From positions 1 to 60,876 of the forward strand of contig CALBPX010000099.1 in NCBI GenBank assembly GCA_937899055.1: 60,876 nt of DNA, written 5' to 3'. This DNA comes from an uncultured Bacteroidales bacterium. GTDB taxonomy: Bacteria; Bacteroidota; Bacteroidia; Bacteroidales; UBA932. The position numbers were made by a program, and so were the translations under genes. This document shows, piece after piece, positions 9,014-16,755 of this stretch. A model generated the notes under the pieces. That model was given only the letters and a program-made list of their open reading frames with translations. It searched no databases and was not told the origin of the DNA. Numbering within the stretch: position 1 is the first letter of the stretch; each line of letters starts with the position of its first letter.

Positions 9014-9017
9014 AAGT

Positions 9018-10706
9018 ATGAACATTGCAATGTCCATTTTTAAGCTGTTGGGGTCTCTGGCTCTCTTCCTTTTTGGAATGAGCCTGATGAGCGAAAACCT
9101 GCAGAAAGTTGCGGGCGACAAGCTCAGGGGCTTCCTTGCCATGATGACATCCAATGCCTTCAAAAGGATTCTTACCGGTCTTACCGTAACCGCCTGCATA
9201 CAGTCTTCGGCCGCTACCACCCTCATGGTGGTAAGTTTTGTAAATGCCGGTCTGCTTACCCTGGCCCAGAGTATAGGAGTAATCATGGGAGCCAACATAG
9301 GCACCACGGTTTCCGCCTGGCTGTTTGCCCTCATAGGCTTTTCCGGAGGAGTAGCTACCGTAGCCATTCCGCTGATAGCCGTGGGGTTCATCATTACCAT
9401 GGGCAAGAGCAAAAAACGCAAGAGCCTGGGACTTATGATCATGGGTTTTGCCATTATGTTCCTGGGCCTGAGCATGGTGCAGAACTCCGTAGATCCGGCC
9501 ATACTGGAAAAGGTCAAGGAACTCATCAACGGCTGGAGCAGGTTCGGCTTCTGGAGCGTGCTTATATGCGTGGGCATTGGTACGCTGGTAACCATAATGT
9601 TGCAGTCGTCTGCCGCCACCATGGCCCTTACACTGATGATGTGTTCCAACGGGTTGAACTTTGAACTTGGTGCCGCTCTTGTACTCGGCGAAAATATCGG
9701 AACCACCCTTACGGCTAACATGGCGGCCTCCGTTGCCAACATCTCCGCCCGCAGGGCAGCGGCCGGGCACGCCGTATTCAACCTGTTCGGAGTTCTCTGG
9801 GTGCTTGTTCTCTACCATCCGTTCCTCTGGGTTGTTTCGCACATAATCATGGCCCTGGGTATGGACAATCCCCTGGTGAGCGGGGCTTCAACCTTCTCAA
9901 TCCTGTGCTCCATAGCAATGGTCCATACGCTGTTCAATGTCAGCAACACCTGCATCCTGGTGGGCTTTACCAACAAGATTGTAGCATTTGTGACAAAGCT
10001 CCTGCCGGGCAAGCCGGAAGACGAAGAATACCATCTGCAGTTCATCTACGGAGGCCCGCTTTCAACCGCCGAACTTTCTTTGGGCCAGGTCAAAAGCGAA
10101 ATCCTCCACTTCTTGCAGATTTGCCGCGAACAATATCAGGTTGCCCGCGAAAGCCTTACGGTAACGGACCCGGACAAGTTTGACGAACTCTACCATAAAC
10201 TGGAGCATTACGAACAGGTTACAGACAAGATAGAATTTGAAATAGCCAAATACCTGAACGAAGTTTCCGAGTGGGATCTTTCTGAAGAATCGTCACGCAG
10301 GATCCAGGCTATGTTCAAGGTCATCAGCGAACTTGAGAGCATCGGCGACAGCGGCTTCAACATAGGCCGCATACTCCAGAGGCGGAATATCCACAACGCT
10401 TCCTTTGACGAGGATATGACAACCCGCCTCGGCTTTATGATGGACCTCATCTTCAAGGGCTTTGATGTAATGGAAACAAACCTCAGGCTCGGCTACGAAG
10501 GCATTACCGACATAGCCAATGCCCAGGATGTGGAACAGGAAATCAACGAATACCGCAACAACCTCAAGGAAGAACATCTTCTCAATCTGGAGAACAATAC
10601 CTACAGCTACTTAACCGGAGTTTACTACATAGATATGCTCAACGAATGTGAGCATGTAGGAGACTTTATGATTAACATCTCGGAAGCGATAATTGAAATC
10701 AAATAG
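9018..10706 (+). CDS. Na+/phosphate cotransporter with C-terminal PhoU-like domain
   Basis: 562 residues. The first 330 or so are hydrophobic with the two inverted NptA/NaPi-II repeats: QSSAATTLMVVSFVNAG and QSSAATMALTLMM are the paired QSSA signatures that form the substrate path, each followed by a GANIGTT or GENIGTT motif. Residues about 345-562 are a charged helical PhoU-like domain (HKLEHYEQVTDKIEFEI, then ISELESIGDSGFNIGRIL). It is probably an inner-membrane, sodium-driven phosphate importer whose PhoU part modulates transport. A TAATTTTG box ends only four bases before the ATG, which implies an almost leaderless mRNA unless the real start is Met5. No linked phosphate genes are present. 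Confidence 0.9.
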   Translation: MNIAMSIFKLLGSLALFLFGMSLMSENLQKVAGDKLRGFLAMMTSNAFKRILTGLTVTACIQSSAATTLMVVSFVNAGLLTLAQSIGVIMGANIGTTVSAWLFALIGFSGGVATVAIPLIAVGFIITMGKSKKRKSLGLMIMGFAIMFLGLSMVQNSVDPAILEKVKELINGWSRFGFWSVLICVGIGTLVTIMLQSSAATMALTLMMCSNGLNFELGAALVLGENIGTTLTANMAASVANISARRAAAGHAVFNLFGVLWVLVLYHPFLWVVSHIIMALGMDNPLVSGASTFSILCSIAMVHTLFNVSNTCILVGFTNKIVAFVTKLLPGKPEDEEYHLQFIYGGPLSTAELSLGQVKSEILHFLQICREQYQVARESLTVTDPDKFDELYHKLEHYEQVTDKIEFEIAKYLNEVSEWDLSEESSRRIQAMFKVISELESIGDSGFNIGRILQRRNIHNASFDEDMTTRLGFMMDLIFKGFDVMETNLRLGYEGITDIANAQDVEQEINEYRNNLKEEHLLNLENNTYSYLTGVYYIDMLNECEHVGDFMINISEAIIEIK

Positions 10707-10727
10707 CTGCGTTCAGAGAGTTTTTAT

Positions 10728-10735
10728 TACTTTTG
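10728..10735 (+). promoter_or_regulatory. Minus-7 box TACTTTTG of tRNA-Gln
   Basis: A TAnnTTTG match nine bases before the mature tRNA 5' end. Confidence 0.6.
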
Positions 10736-10744
10736 CACTCCTAT

Positions 10745-10815
10745 TGAGATATGGTGTAATGGCAGCACAACAGATTTTGGTTCTGTTTGTCCAGGTTCGA
10801 ATCCTGGTATCTCAA
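10745..10815 (+). tRNA. tRNA-Gln (anticodon UUG)
   Basis: The 7-bp acceptor stem TGAGATA/TATCTCA pairs perfectly. The D arm holds AATGGCAG. The anticodon stem ACAGA/TCTGT encloses the loop TTTTGGT with anticodon TTG at positions 34-36, reading CAA. The T arm contains GGTTCGAATCC. The discriminator is A, and the 3' CCA is not fully encoded. A TACTTTTG minus-7 box lies at 10728-10735, about ten bases upstream. Confidence 0.95.
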
Positions 10816-10837
10816 CAATTCCGGAAAGATATTTTTT

Positions 10838-11851
10838 ATGAAGCGTCTTCTTAGTGCAGCCCTTGCCCTGTCTGTTCTTGCAGCAGTGGGCATTTTTGTT
10901 TTTGCAGGTTGCAAATGTTCCGGCAGCACAGACCGGACTCCATACCAGACAAACATATTTCCGCAGGTAAAGGTACCTGTGACCATGGCTTCCAACAAAA
11001 CCCTGGCGGCGGAATATGCGGCCCGCCATTACTGGGACGAGTTCCTCAGTCAGGACCGTCTGCTCAGGCTCACGCCCGATACTTCTACGCTCCTGGGAGT
11101 CAGCCCCCAGATTTTTGACGAAGCCTTTACGGGCTATGTGGCAGCCCTTTCGGCTGTAGATGACACTATAGCTAAAACCAGCATCACCCGCCTTACGGAG
11201 CGGGCTTCAAAGATGGCCGAAGACGGCTATACGCCACTGCTCAGCCGTATAATGCAGTGTGCAGAAAGTACGCTGTTTGACGCCCACTCCCCGTACCTGA
11301 ACGATGAGCTCTATCTGCCCGTTCTGGAAGGCATCGGCTCCTGCCGCGCCATACCCAACAATGTAAAGGATTCTTTCCGGTGGCAGGTTGCCCTCTGCAA
11401 CAAGAACCGCGTAGGAACTACGGCGGCCGATTTCCGTTACGCAACCGCCTGGGGCCGCCAATTCAACATGCACTCCATAGAAGCGGAATACCTGATGATC
11501 TTCTTCAACGATCCCGACTGCCCCAACTGCAAGGCGGCTCTGGAGGAACTGAAGAAATCAGACCCCGTAATCAACCTTGTGGGAATGGGTGTAATGAAAG
11601 TTCTGGCCGTAAGTCCGGACGGCAAAACCCAACTTTGGGACGAACGTAAGGCCGATTTTCCTTCGGACTGGATTTATGCCTACGACCCTTCCGGAGAACT
11701 CAATCAGGGCACCATATATTCGCTGAGGACATCGCCGAGCATATATCTTCTGGATGAAGACAAGCGGGTGGTCCTCAAAGACGCATCCCTGACTCATGCG
11801 CTGAGAGTGCTTGCTTCTCTGGCCGAGCACTATGTATTGGTTCATGAATAG
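10838..11851 (+). CDS. DUF5106-type lipoprotein with thioredoxin-like domain
   Basis: 337 residues. A lipoprotein signal ends VFAGC with Cys25 as the acylation site. A helical N-terminal domain (about 45-200) of the DUF5106 type is followed by a thioredoxin-like fold with FFNDPDCPNCKAALEEL (CPNC at 228-231). Beyond it the segment RTSPSIYLLDEDKRVVLKDA matches the cis-Pro turn and last strands. Such proteins are periplasm-facing lipoproteins in Bacteroidota and may act in disulphide exchange, but no partner is visible here. ATG 838 of this kb (10838) was chosen because the signal peptide starts there. The gene lies 22 bases after tRNA-Gln and converges with tadA. Confidence 0.75.
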   Translation: MKRLLSAALALSVLAAVGIFVFAGCKCSGSTDRTPYQTNIFPQVKVPVTMASNKTLAAEYAARHYWDEFLSQDRLLRLTPDTSTLLGVSPQIFDEAFTGYVAALSAVDDTIAKTSITRLTERASKMAEDGYTPLLSRIMQCAESTLFDAHSPYLNDELYLPVLEGIGSCRAIPNNVKDSFRWQVALCNKNRVGTTAADFRYATAWGRQFNMHSIEAEYLMIFFNDPDCPNCKAALEELKKSDPVINLVGMGVMKVLAVSPDGKTQLWDERKADFPSDWIYAYDPSGELNQGTIYSLRTSPSIYLLDEDKRVVLKDASLTHALRVLASLAEHYVLVHE

Positions 11852-11856
11852 CCCGC

Positions 11857-12372
11857 TCAGGATTTGGATGGGTTCTGCTTCTTGCGTTTCTGCTGAAAAA
11901 ATTCCTTGATCAATACGGAACATTCCTTTTCCAGGATTCCGGAAGTTACTTCTGTGCGCGGATGATACAGGGCCGGAGAAAAAAGCGACGCGCCTCGTTT
12001 GGGGTCGGCACAGCCATAGACTATGCGTCCTATCTGAGCCCAGTTGAGGGCTGCGGCGCACATGGGGCAGGGTTCCACTGTCACATACAGGGTGCATTTG
12101 TCAAGATATTTGCCTCCAAGGTAAGCGGTGGCGCTGGTTATGGCCTGCATTTCGGCATGGGCCGTAGGGTCCTTCAGGGTTTCCGTAAGGTTATGCGCCC
12201 GGGCTATGATCCTTTGGCCAGATGCCTTCCGCTTTCCAGAAGAAGAACCTTCATCGGCTACAATCACGCATCCGATTGGCACTTCACCTTCATCGTTGGC
12301 GGCCTGGGCCTCCTTCAGGGCTTGCATCATGAAATCCACGTCTGTCTTCAGCTGTTCTATATCCATTGTCAT
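11857..12372 (-). CDS. tadA: tRNA-specific adenosine deaminase (nucleoside deaminase)
   Basis: About 171 residues. The cytidine-deaminase fold carries the zinc and proton-shuttle signatures HAEM (with TAHAEMQAI) and PCPMC (VEPCPMCAAAL). The ending FFQQKRKK resembles TadA C-termini. TadA converts the wobble adenosine of tRNA-Arg(ACG) to inosine. Between the VIVA strand and the IIARAHN segment there is a roughly 12-residue Ser/Gly/Lys insertion (around EGSSSGKRKASG) not usual in the family. An in-frame ATG at 12420 would add 16 residues that look unlike the family, so I prefer the later start; a third candidate is 12366. Confidence 0.88.
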   Translation of the reverse strand: MTMDIEQLKTDVDFMMQALKEAQAANDEGEVPIGCVIVADEGSSSGKRKASGQRIIARAHNLTETLKDPTAHAEMQAITSATAYLGGKYLDKCTLYVTVEPCPMCAAALNWAQIGRIVYGCADPKRGASLFSPALYHPRTEVTSGILEKECSVLIKEFFQQKRKKQNPSKS

Positions 12373-12595
12373 GAGTTTTGGCTGCGTCCGGTCAACCTCT
12401 GCGGGCAGGACGGGCTGCAATGTACAAAAAATATCGCCGAGTAAAAGTTTTGGAGACCATTACTGCCAAAATGTCAGCCGCTTGGTCTGCTGTTGCCGTT
12501 GGCACAGGCTTTGCCTTATCAGAGCTTCGGCTGGCGGTATGATTCCGCCACCAAAGCAACGATAAAACAAATAACAAATATTAAAAATTAAAACC

Positions 12596-12871
12596 ATGAA
12601 TATCAAACCATTAGCAGACAGAGTGCTGATCGAGCCCAAAGAGGCCGAAAAAAAGACCGCAAGTGGAATCATAATCCCCGATAACGCAAAGGAAAAACCA
12701 CAGGAAGGAACAGTTGTGGCAGCCGGCCCCGGAAAGAAGGACGAGCCTATGGAACTCAAGGTTGGCGATGTGGTTCTCTACGGCAAATACGCCGGCACGG
12801 AAGTTAATTCGCCGGACGGAAAAACCTATATGATAATGCGTCAAAGCGATGTTCTTGCAGTAATCGGATAA
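12596..12871 (+). CDS. groES: Co-chaperonin GroES
   Basis: 91 residues, the full family length. It contains the conserved start NIKPLADRVLIEP, the mobile loop (EKKTASGIIIPDNAKEKP), and the strand VGDVVLYGKYAGTEV. It caps the GroEL cage. groEL follows after 17 bases, so the two form the classical operon. I found no clear TAnnTTTG box or CIRCE-like inverted repeat in the 220 bases upstream. Confidence 0.97.
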   Translation: MNIKPLADRVLIEPKEAEKKTASGIIIPDNAKEKPQEGTVVAAGPGKKDEPMELKVGDVVLYGKYAGTEVNSPDGKTYMIMRQSDVLAVIG

Positions 12872-12888
12872 TTTAAAATTCAAGAGAT

Positions 12889-14523
12889 ATGGCAAAGGAA
12901 ATAAAATTCAATATGGATGCCCGCGCACTGATGAAAGAAGGTGCAGACGAGCTGGCAAACGCCGTAAAGGTAACCCTGGGTCCTAAGGGCCGCAATGTGG
13001 TTATAGAAAAGAAGTTCGGCGCTCCGCAGATTACAAAGGACGGAGTTACCGTAGCAAAGGAAATTGAACTTGACGACCAGTTCAAGAACATGGGAGCCCA
13101 GCTGGTGAAGGAAGTTGCCTCCAAGACCAACGACCAGGCCGGCGACGGTACTACAACCGCTACCGTTCTTGCACAGGCTATCATAAATGTAGGCCTTAAG
13201 AATGTAACCGCCGGTGCAAATCCTATGGACCTCAAACGCGGTATAGACAAGGCCGTTGTAGCCGTTGTAGAAGACCTCAAGGCTCAGAGCCAGAGCGTAG
13301 GAACAGACTACTCCAAGATTGAGCAGGTTGGTACGATTTCCGCCAACAACGATGCAGTAATCGGAAAGCTCATCGCCGATGCCATGAGCAAGGTAAAGAA
13401 AGAGGGTGTCATCACCGTAGAAGAGGCAAAGGGCACCACTACCGAGGTCAAGGTTGTTGAAGGTATGCAGTTTGACCGCGGCTACATTTCTCCTTACTTC
13501 ATGACCAACCCCGACAAGATGGAGGCAGTTCTGGATCAGCCCGCCATCCTTATCACAGACAAGAAAATATCCACGATGAAAGACCTGCTGCCTGTACTCG
13601 AGCCGCTGGCAAGAGAGGGCAAGGCTCTGCTTATCATCGCTGAGGATGTTGACGGAGAGGCTCTCACCACATTGGTTGTAAACCGTCTGAGGGGTACTCT
13701 GAAGGTTGCTGCCGTAAAGGCTCCGGGCTTTGGCGACAGACGTAAGGAAATGCTTCAGGACATTGCCACCCTTACCGGTGCAATCGTAGTTTCCGAGGAG
13801 AGAGGCTTTACCTTGGAGAACTGCACCCCCGACATGCTCGGAAAGGCCGAAAAGATCACCATCGACAAAGAGAACACCACCATCGTAAACGGTGCCGGCG
13901 ACAAGCAGCAGATAGCAGACCGCGTAGCTCAGATCAAGAAGCAGATTGAGAGCACCACGTCCGACTACGACCGCGAGAAGCTGAAAGAAAGACTTGCCAA
14001 ACTGGCAGGCGGCGTTGCTGTCCTCTATGTAGGAGCTGCTTCCGAGGTAGAACTCAAGGAAAAGAAAGACCGTGTAGAGGATGCGCTCAACGCAACCCGT
14101 GCAGCAGTTGAGGAAGGTATCATTGCAGGTGGCGGAGTTGCATACATCCGTGCCATCGAGCACCTGAAGACCCTCAAGGGAGCAAACGACGACGAGCAGA
14201 CCGGTATCAACATCATCATCCGCACCCTGGAAGAGCCTCTGAGAATCATCTGCGAAAATGCAGGCGAGGAAGGAAGCGTCATCATCCAGAAGGTCAAGGA
14301 AGGAACCGGCGACTTCGGTTACAATGCACGCGAAGGCAAGTTTGAGAATCTGCTGGCCGGTGGAGTCATAGACCCTACCAAGGTTGCAAGAGTTGCCCTG
14401 CAGAATGCAGCTTCCGTAGCCGGAATGTTCCTTACCACCGAATGTGTAATTGCAGACAAGAAGGAAGAGAATCCTGCTCCTATGCCTGCAATGGGCGGCG
14501 GCGGAATGGGCGGCATGATGTAA
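12889..14523 (+). CDS. groEL: Chaperonin GroEL
   Basis: 544 residues, the standard length. Features include VTLGPKGRNVVIEKKFG, the ATP-site segment NDQAGDGTTTATVLAQ, the apical domain around RGYISPYF, and the C-terminal Gly/Met tail. It is the ATP-dependent folding chamber. An iron-clad rho-independent hairpin follows 45 bases after the stop. One motif copy (antisense orientation) lies at 13636 in an IAED codon context, showing that even this highly conserved gene carries one. Confidence 0.98.
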   Translation: MAKEIKFNMDARALMKEGADELANAVKVTLGPKGRNVVIEKKFGAPQITKDGVTVAKEIELDDQFKNMGAQLVKEVASKTNDQAGDGTTTATVLAQAIINVGLKNVTAGANPMDLKRGIDKAVVAVVEDLKAQSQSVGTDYSKIEQVGTISANNDAVIGKLIADAMSKVKKEGVITVEEAKGTTTEVKVVEGMQFDRGYISPYFMTNPDKMEAVLDQPAILITDKKISTMKDLLPVLEPLAREGKALLIIAEDVDGEALTTLVVNRLRGTLKVAAVKAPGFGDRRKEMLQDIATLTGAIVVSEERGFTLENCTPDMLGKAEKITIDKENTTIVNGAGDKQQIADRVAQIKKQIESTTSDYDREKLKERLAKLAGGVAVLYVGAASEVELKEKKDRVEDALNATRAAVEEGIIAGGGVAYIRAIEHLKTLKGANDDEQTGINIIIRTLEEPLRIICENAGEEGSVIIQKVKEGTGDFGYNAREGKFENLLAGGVIDPTKVARVALQNAASVAGMFLTTECVIADKKEENPAPMPAMGGGGMGGMM

Positions 14524-14568
14524 ACACCGCCACACGAGGCAACCTGCGTGATGCAAAGGCCTCCAAGT

Positions 14569-14605
14569 GAAAAAAGCTCGATGTTAGTTGCATCGGGCTT
14601 TTTTG
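14569..14605 (+). terminator. Rho-independent terminator of groES-groEL
   Basis: The stem AAAAGCTCGATG pairs with CATCGGGCTTTT across a short TTAGTTG loop, with a run of T on the plus-strand 3' side. The stem is long enough to end groEL transcription, and its A-rich left arm could also work for minus-strand transcripts. Confidence 0.9.
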
Positions 14606-14701
14606 TTGGGGAATGGTGCGCTGTTTGTTGCTGTGACGGCCCGAGCTTACCAAAAACCTGAAACTATAAACGTTGCTTATGCTGTATTGACTTTTTCTTT
14701 A

Positions 14702-14709
14702 TATATTTG
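14702..14709 (+). promoter_or_regulatory. Minus-7 box TATATTTG upstream of gldE
   Basis: A match to the Bacteroidota minus-7 consensus TAnnTTTG, 49 bases before the chosen gldE start. I see no well-spaced minus-33 TTTG. It supports placing the gene start at 14759 or later rather than at upstream in-frame ATGs. Confidence 0.6.
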
Positions 14710-14758
14710 CAATGCTAACCAATACTTCAGATACTTGGAACCTCCCAGTACACAGTTG

Positions 14759-15811
14759 ATGATGCTTCTTGCAAGTTCTCCGGACGATGTGCCTTTATCG
14801 GGCGGCGTGTGGGAAAACATATTCATTGGGCTTTTCATTATCTTCCTGCTTTTCTGCTCAGCGATGATGAGCGGAAGTGAGGCCGCATTCTTTTCGCTGA
14901 GCCCAAAGGAAACCCAGAGACTCAAAGACGGAGAGGATCCTTCCAGCCGGAGGGTGATGAGGCTGCTTGCATCGCCGAACAGGTTGCTGGGCACCATCCT
15001 CCAGGCCAACAATATCGTCAACATTTTGCTCGTACTGCTAAGTTCGCTGTTGATTAACAGGCTGTTTGACTTTACCGGACATCCGGTTCTGGAGTTTGTG
15101 GTATGCACGGTCATAGTAACCTTCGTTCTGGTTCTCTTCGGCGAAGCAATGCCTAAACTCATAGGCACTCACTCCCCCGTAAGGTTTGCCCGGTTCACCA
15201 GCTTTCCGCTGTCTGTCCTCAGGCATACCACCATCCCTATTGACAAGGTGATGGACAGGGTGGTTGAAAAGAGAAAAAAGAACAAAACCCTCAGCGAGGA
15301 AGAAGAGGAAGATGCTTACGAGATGCTCAACGATGCTGTGGAAATGACCGTTACCGAGGACGCCGGGCAGAAGAAGCTCCTCAAGAAAATCCTCACCCTG
15401 CCCAAGAAAAGCGTAGCAGAGATAATGATGCCCCGCGTGGAGGTGGAGACCATAAGCATGGATATGGACAACGACCAGGTCATACAGGTGGCCAACGAAT
15501 GTGGCTATTCCAGGCTTCCGGTCTATAAAGACGATCCTGAAGATATTCGTGGATTCCTGTATATCAAGGATATGCTGCCTTACATAATGAGCCGTTCCAG
15601 CAAATTCGACTGGAGAAAGCACATCCGTCAGGCCTACTTTGTTCCCGGATCTATGAAGATTAACGATCTCCTTGAGGAACTGCGTCAGAGGAGGCTGCAT
15701 CTGGCCATCGTGGTAGATGAGTATGGCGGAATGGATGGCATTGTTACAATGGAAGATATCCTTGAGGAGATAGTGGGGGAGATTTCAGATGAAAGCGACA
15801 CACCGGAATAA
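14759..15811 (+). CDS. gldE: Gliding-motility-type CBS-domain membrane protein (CNNM/DUF21 family)
   Basis: About 350 residues. The N-terminal CNNM/DUF21 membrane domain contains IIFLLFCSAMMSGSEAAFFSLSP and the membrane segments around residues 25-155. Two CBS domains follow (VAEIMMPRVEVETISMDM and LAIVVDEYGGMDGIVTMEDILEEIVGEI). The protein stops shortly after the second CBS domain, so the C-terminal CorC/HlyC domain common in relatives is absent. GldE homologues are widespread in non-gliding Bacteroidota and are often linked to gldD, which is not present here. Related proteins handle divalent cations, so motility cannot be inferred. A longer frame reaches back to 14588 but would span the promoter. 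A motif copy lies at 14857. Confidence 0.8.
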   Translation: MMLLASSPDDVPLSGGVWENIFIGLFIIFLLFCSAMMSGSEAAFFSLSPKETQRLKDGEDPSSRRVMRLLASPNRLLGTILQANNIVNILLVLLSSLLINRLFDFTGHPVLEFVVCTVIVTFVLVLFGEAMPKLIGTHSPVRFARFTSFPLSVLRHTTIPIDKVMDRVVEKRKKNKTLSEEEEEDAYEMLNDAVEMTVTEDAGQKKLLKKILTLPKKSVAEIMMPRVEVETISMDMDNDQVIQVANECGYSRLPVYKDDPEDIRGFLYIKDMLPYIMSRSSKFDWRKHIRQAYFVPGSMKINDLLEELRQRRLHLAIVVDEYGGMDGIVTMEDILEEIVGEISDESDTPE

Positions 15812-15818
15812 TCTTCAC

Positions 15819-16009
15819 AGGATAAAAGAGAAGAGGGTTGCTTAGAAGAGATACTCAGAAGGATAAAAAGAGAAGAAGGTTGCTCGGCAGGATAAAAGAG
15901 AAAGGGGTTGTCCAGAAGAGATACTCAGAAGGATAGAAGAGAAGAGGGTTGCTCGGAAGGATAATAGTTAACGGGCTGCTACACAGGATTAAAGTTAACG
16001 TACTACTAC
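15819..16009 (+). repeat. Degenerate tandem repeat array between gldE and the phosphopantetheinyl transferase gene
   Basis: Six units begin with AGGATAAAAGAGAAG-like sequence at 15819, 15860, 15889, 15930, 15958 and 15985. The spacings are 41, 29, 41, 28 and 27, so the first four units form two copies of a 70-bp higher-order repeat (15819-15888 and 15889-15957). The first four carry a GGTTG or GGGTTG block. Units 1 and 3 are extended by an AGAAGAGATACTCAGA segment. The last two are more diverged and contain GTTAACG. The array is purine-rich on the plus strand and fills nearly the whole intergenic gap. Confidence 0.85.
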
Positions 16010-16017
16010 AAATAAAT

Positions 16018-16728
16018 ATGGGACTATATCTTAGAAAAGACTTGAAGGGGGGCGGCACAATTGCCGTCTGGAAAATAACCGAAACCGAAAAGGAACTGCT
16101 TGAAATAATAGCCAAGGACGAAGAAGACCGCAGCGAGGAACTGGAAGAAATATCGCTCTACAAAAGCGAGCAGGCCAGGCGAGAAAGGCTTTCGGTCATA
16201 GCCCTTGTCCAGACTCTGTTTGAAGAGCCGATACACATTGGCCATCACGAGAACGGCAGCCCCTACATAGAAAACGATTCTACCCGCATAAGCATTACTC
16301 ACACGAACAGTTTTTCGGCCGTCCTCATCCATCCGTCTGAAGATGTAGGCATTGACATCGAGAGTATAAAGAGAGACTTTACAGCCGTTGAGAAAAGGGC
16401 CCTCAGCGATGAGGAGCGCGAAGACCTCATGGAGAAAGACGAAGACGATCCGGAGCAGATGGAAGAACGCAACACCCAGCTTGCCATCTACTGGTGCGCC
16501 AAGGAGGCTCTCTACAAACGTATGGGAAGAAGTCATGTGGACTTTTCGGAGGACATGGAGGTTGACCGCTTCAATGTCCGCGATGAGGGTGAAATAGACA
16601 TCACTTTCAAATATCCTCAGAGCGAGCACATTGTTTACCAGGACGGGGAAGAAACCAACGAGGAAGAAGAATTTGAAATGCAGTACGAGGTGTTTGAAGA
16701 CCATGTAATGGTCTGGATGATAGGATAA
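16018..16728 (+). CDS. 4'-phosphopantetheinyl transferase (Sfp-like superfamily)
   Basis: 236 residues. The superfamily signature VGIDIE (Asp113, Glu115 binding Mg2+) and WCAKEALYK (Glu163, Lys167) are both intact, with an ISITHTNSFSAV strand ahead of them. The enzyme transfers phosphopantetheine from CoA to a carrier protein. The middle (residues about 128-155) and C-terminus (about 205-225) are unusually rich in Glu and Asp. No carrier protein or synthase is nearby, so the target is unknown; it may be the general fatty-acid carrier. A motif copy sits at 16402 in ALSDEER. Confidence 0.85.
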   Translation: MGLYLRKDLKGGGTIAVWKITETEKELLEIIAKDEEDRSEELEEISLYKSEQARRERLSVIALVQTLFEEPIHIGHHENGSPYIENDSTRISITHTNSFSAVLIHPSEDVGIDIESIKRDFTAVEKRALSDEEREDLMEKDEDDPEQMEERNTQLAIYWCAKEALYKRMGRSHVDFSEDMEVDRFNVRDEGEIDITFKYPQSEHIVYQDGEETNEEEEFEMQYEVFEDHVMVWMIG

Positions 16729-16729
16729 T

Positions 16730-16737
16730 TAACTTTG
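16730..16737 (+). promoter_or_regulatory. Minus-7 box TAACTTTG upstream of the C69 dipeptidase
   Basis: A TAnnTTTG match beginning at the stop of the preceding gene and ending 18 bases before ATG 16756. No clear minus-33 element is visible. Confidence 0.6.
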
Positions 16738-16755
16738 CAAAAAGGCTTTTTGAAT

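Noticed and set aside
12470..12541. Small ORF encoding a hydrophobic 23-residue peptide upstream of groES
   Set aside because: No ribosome-binding site or promoter box and no family resemblance; it may be chance.
14588..14758. N-terminal extension of the GldE-like protein
   Set aside because: The extended part spans the promoter box and is unlike the family; the start at 14759 fits the membrane-domain N-terminus.
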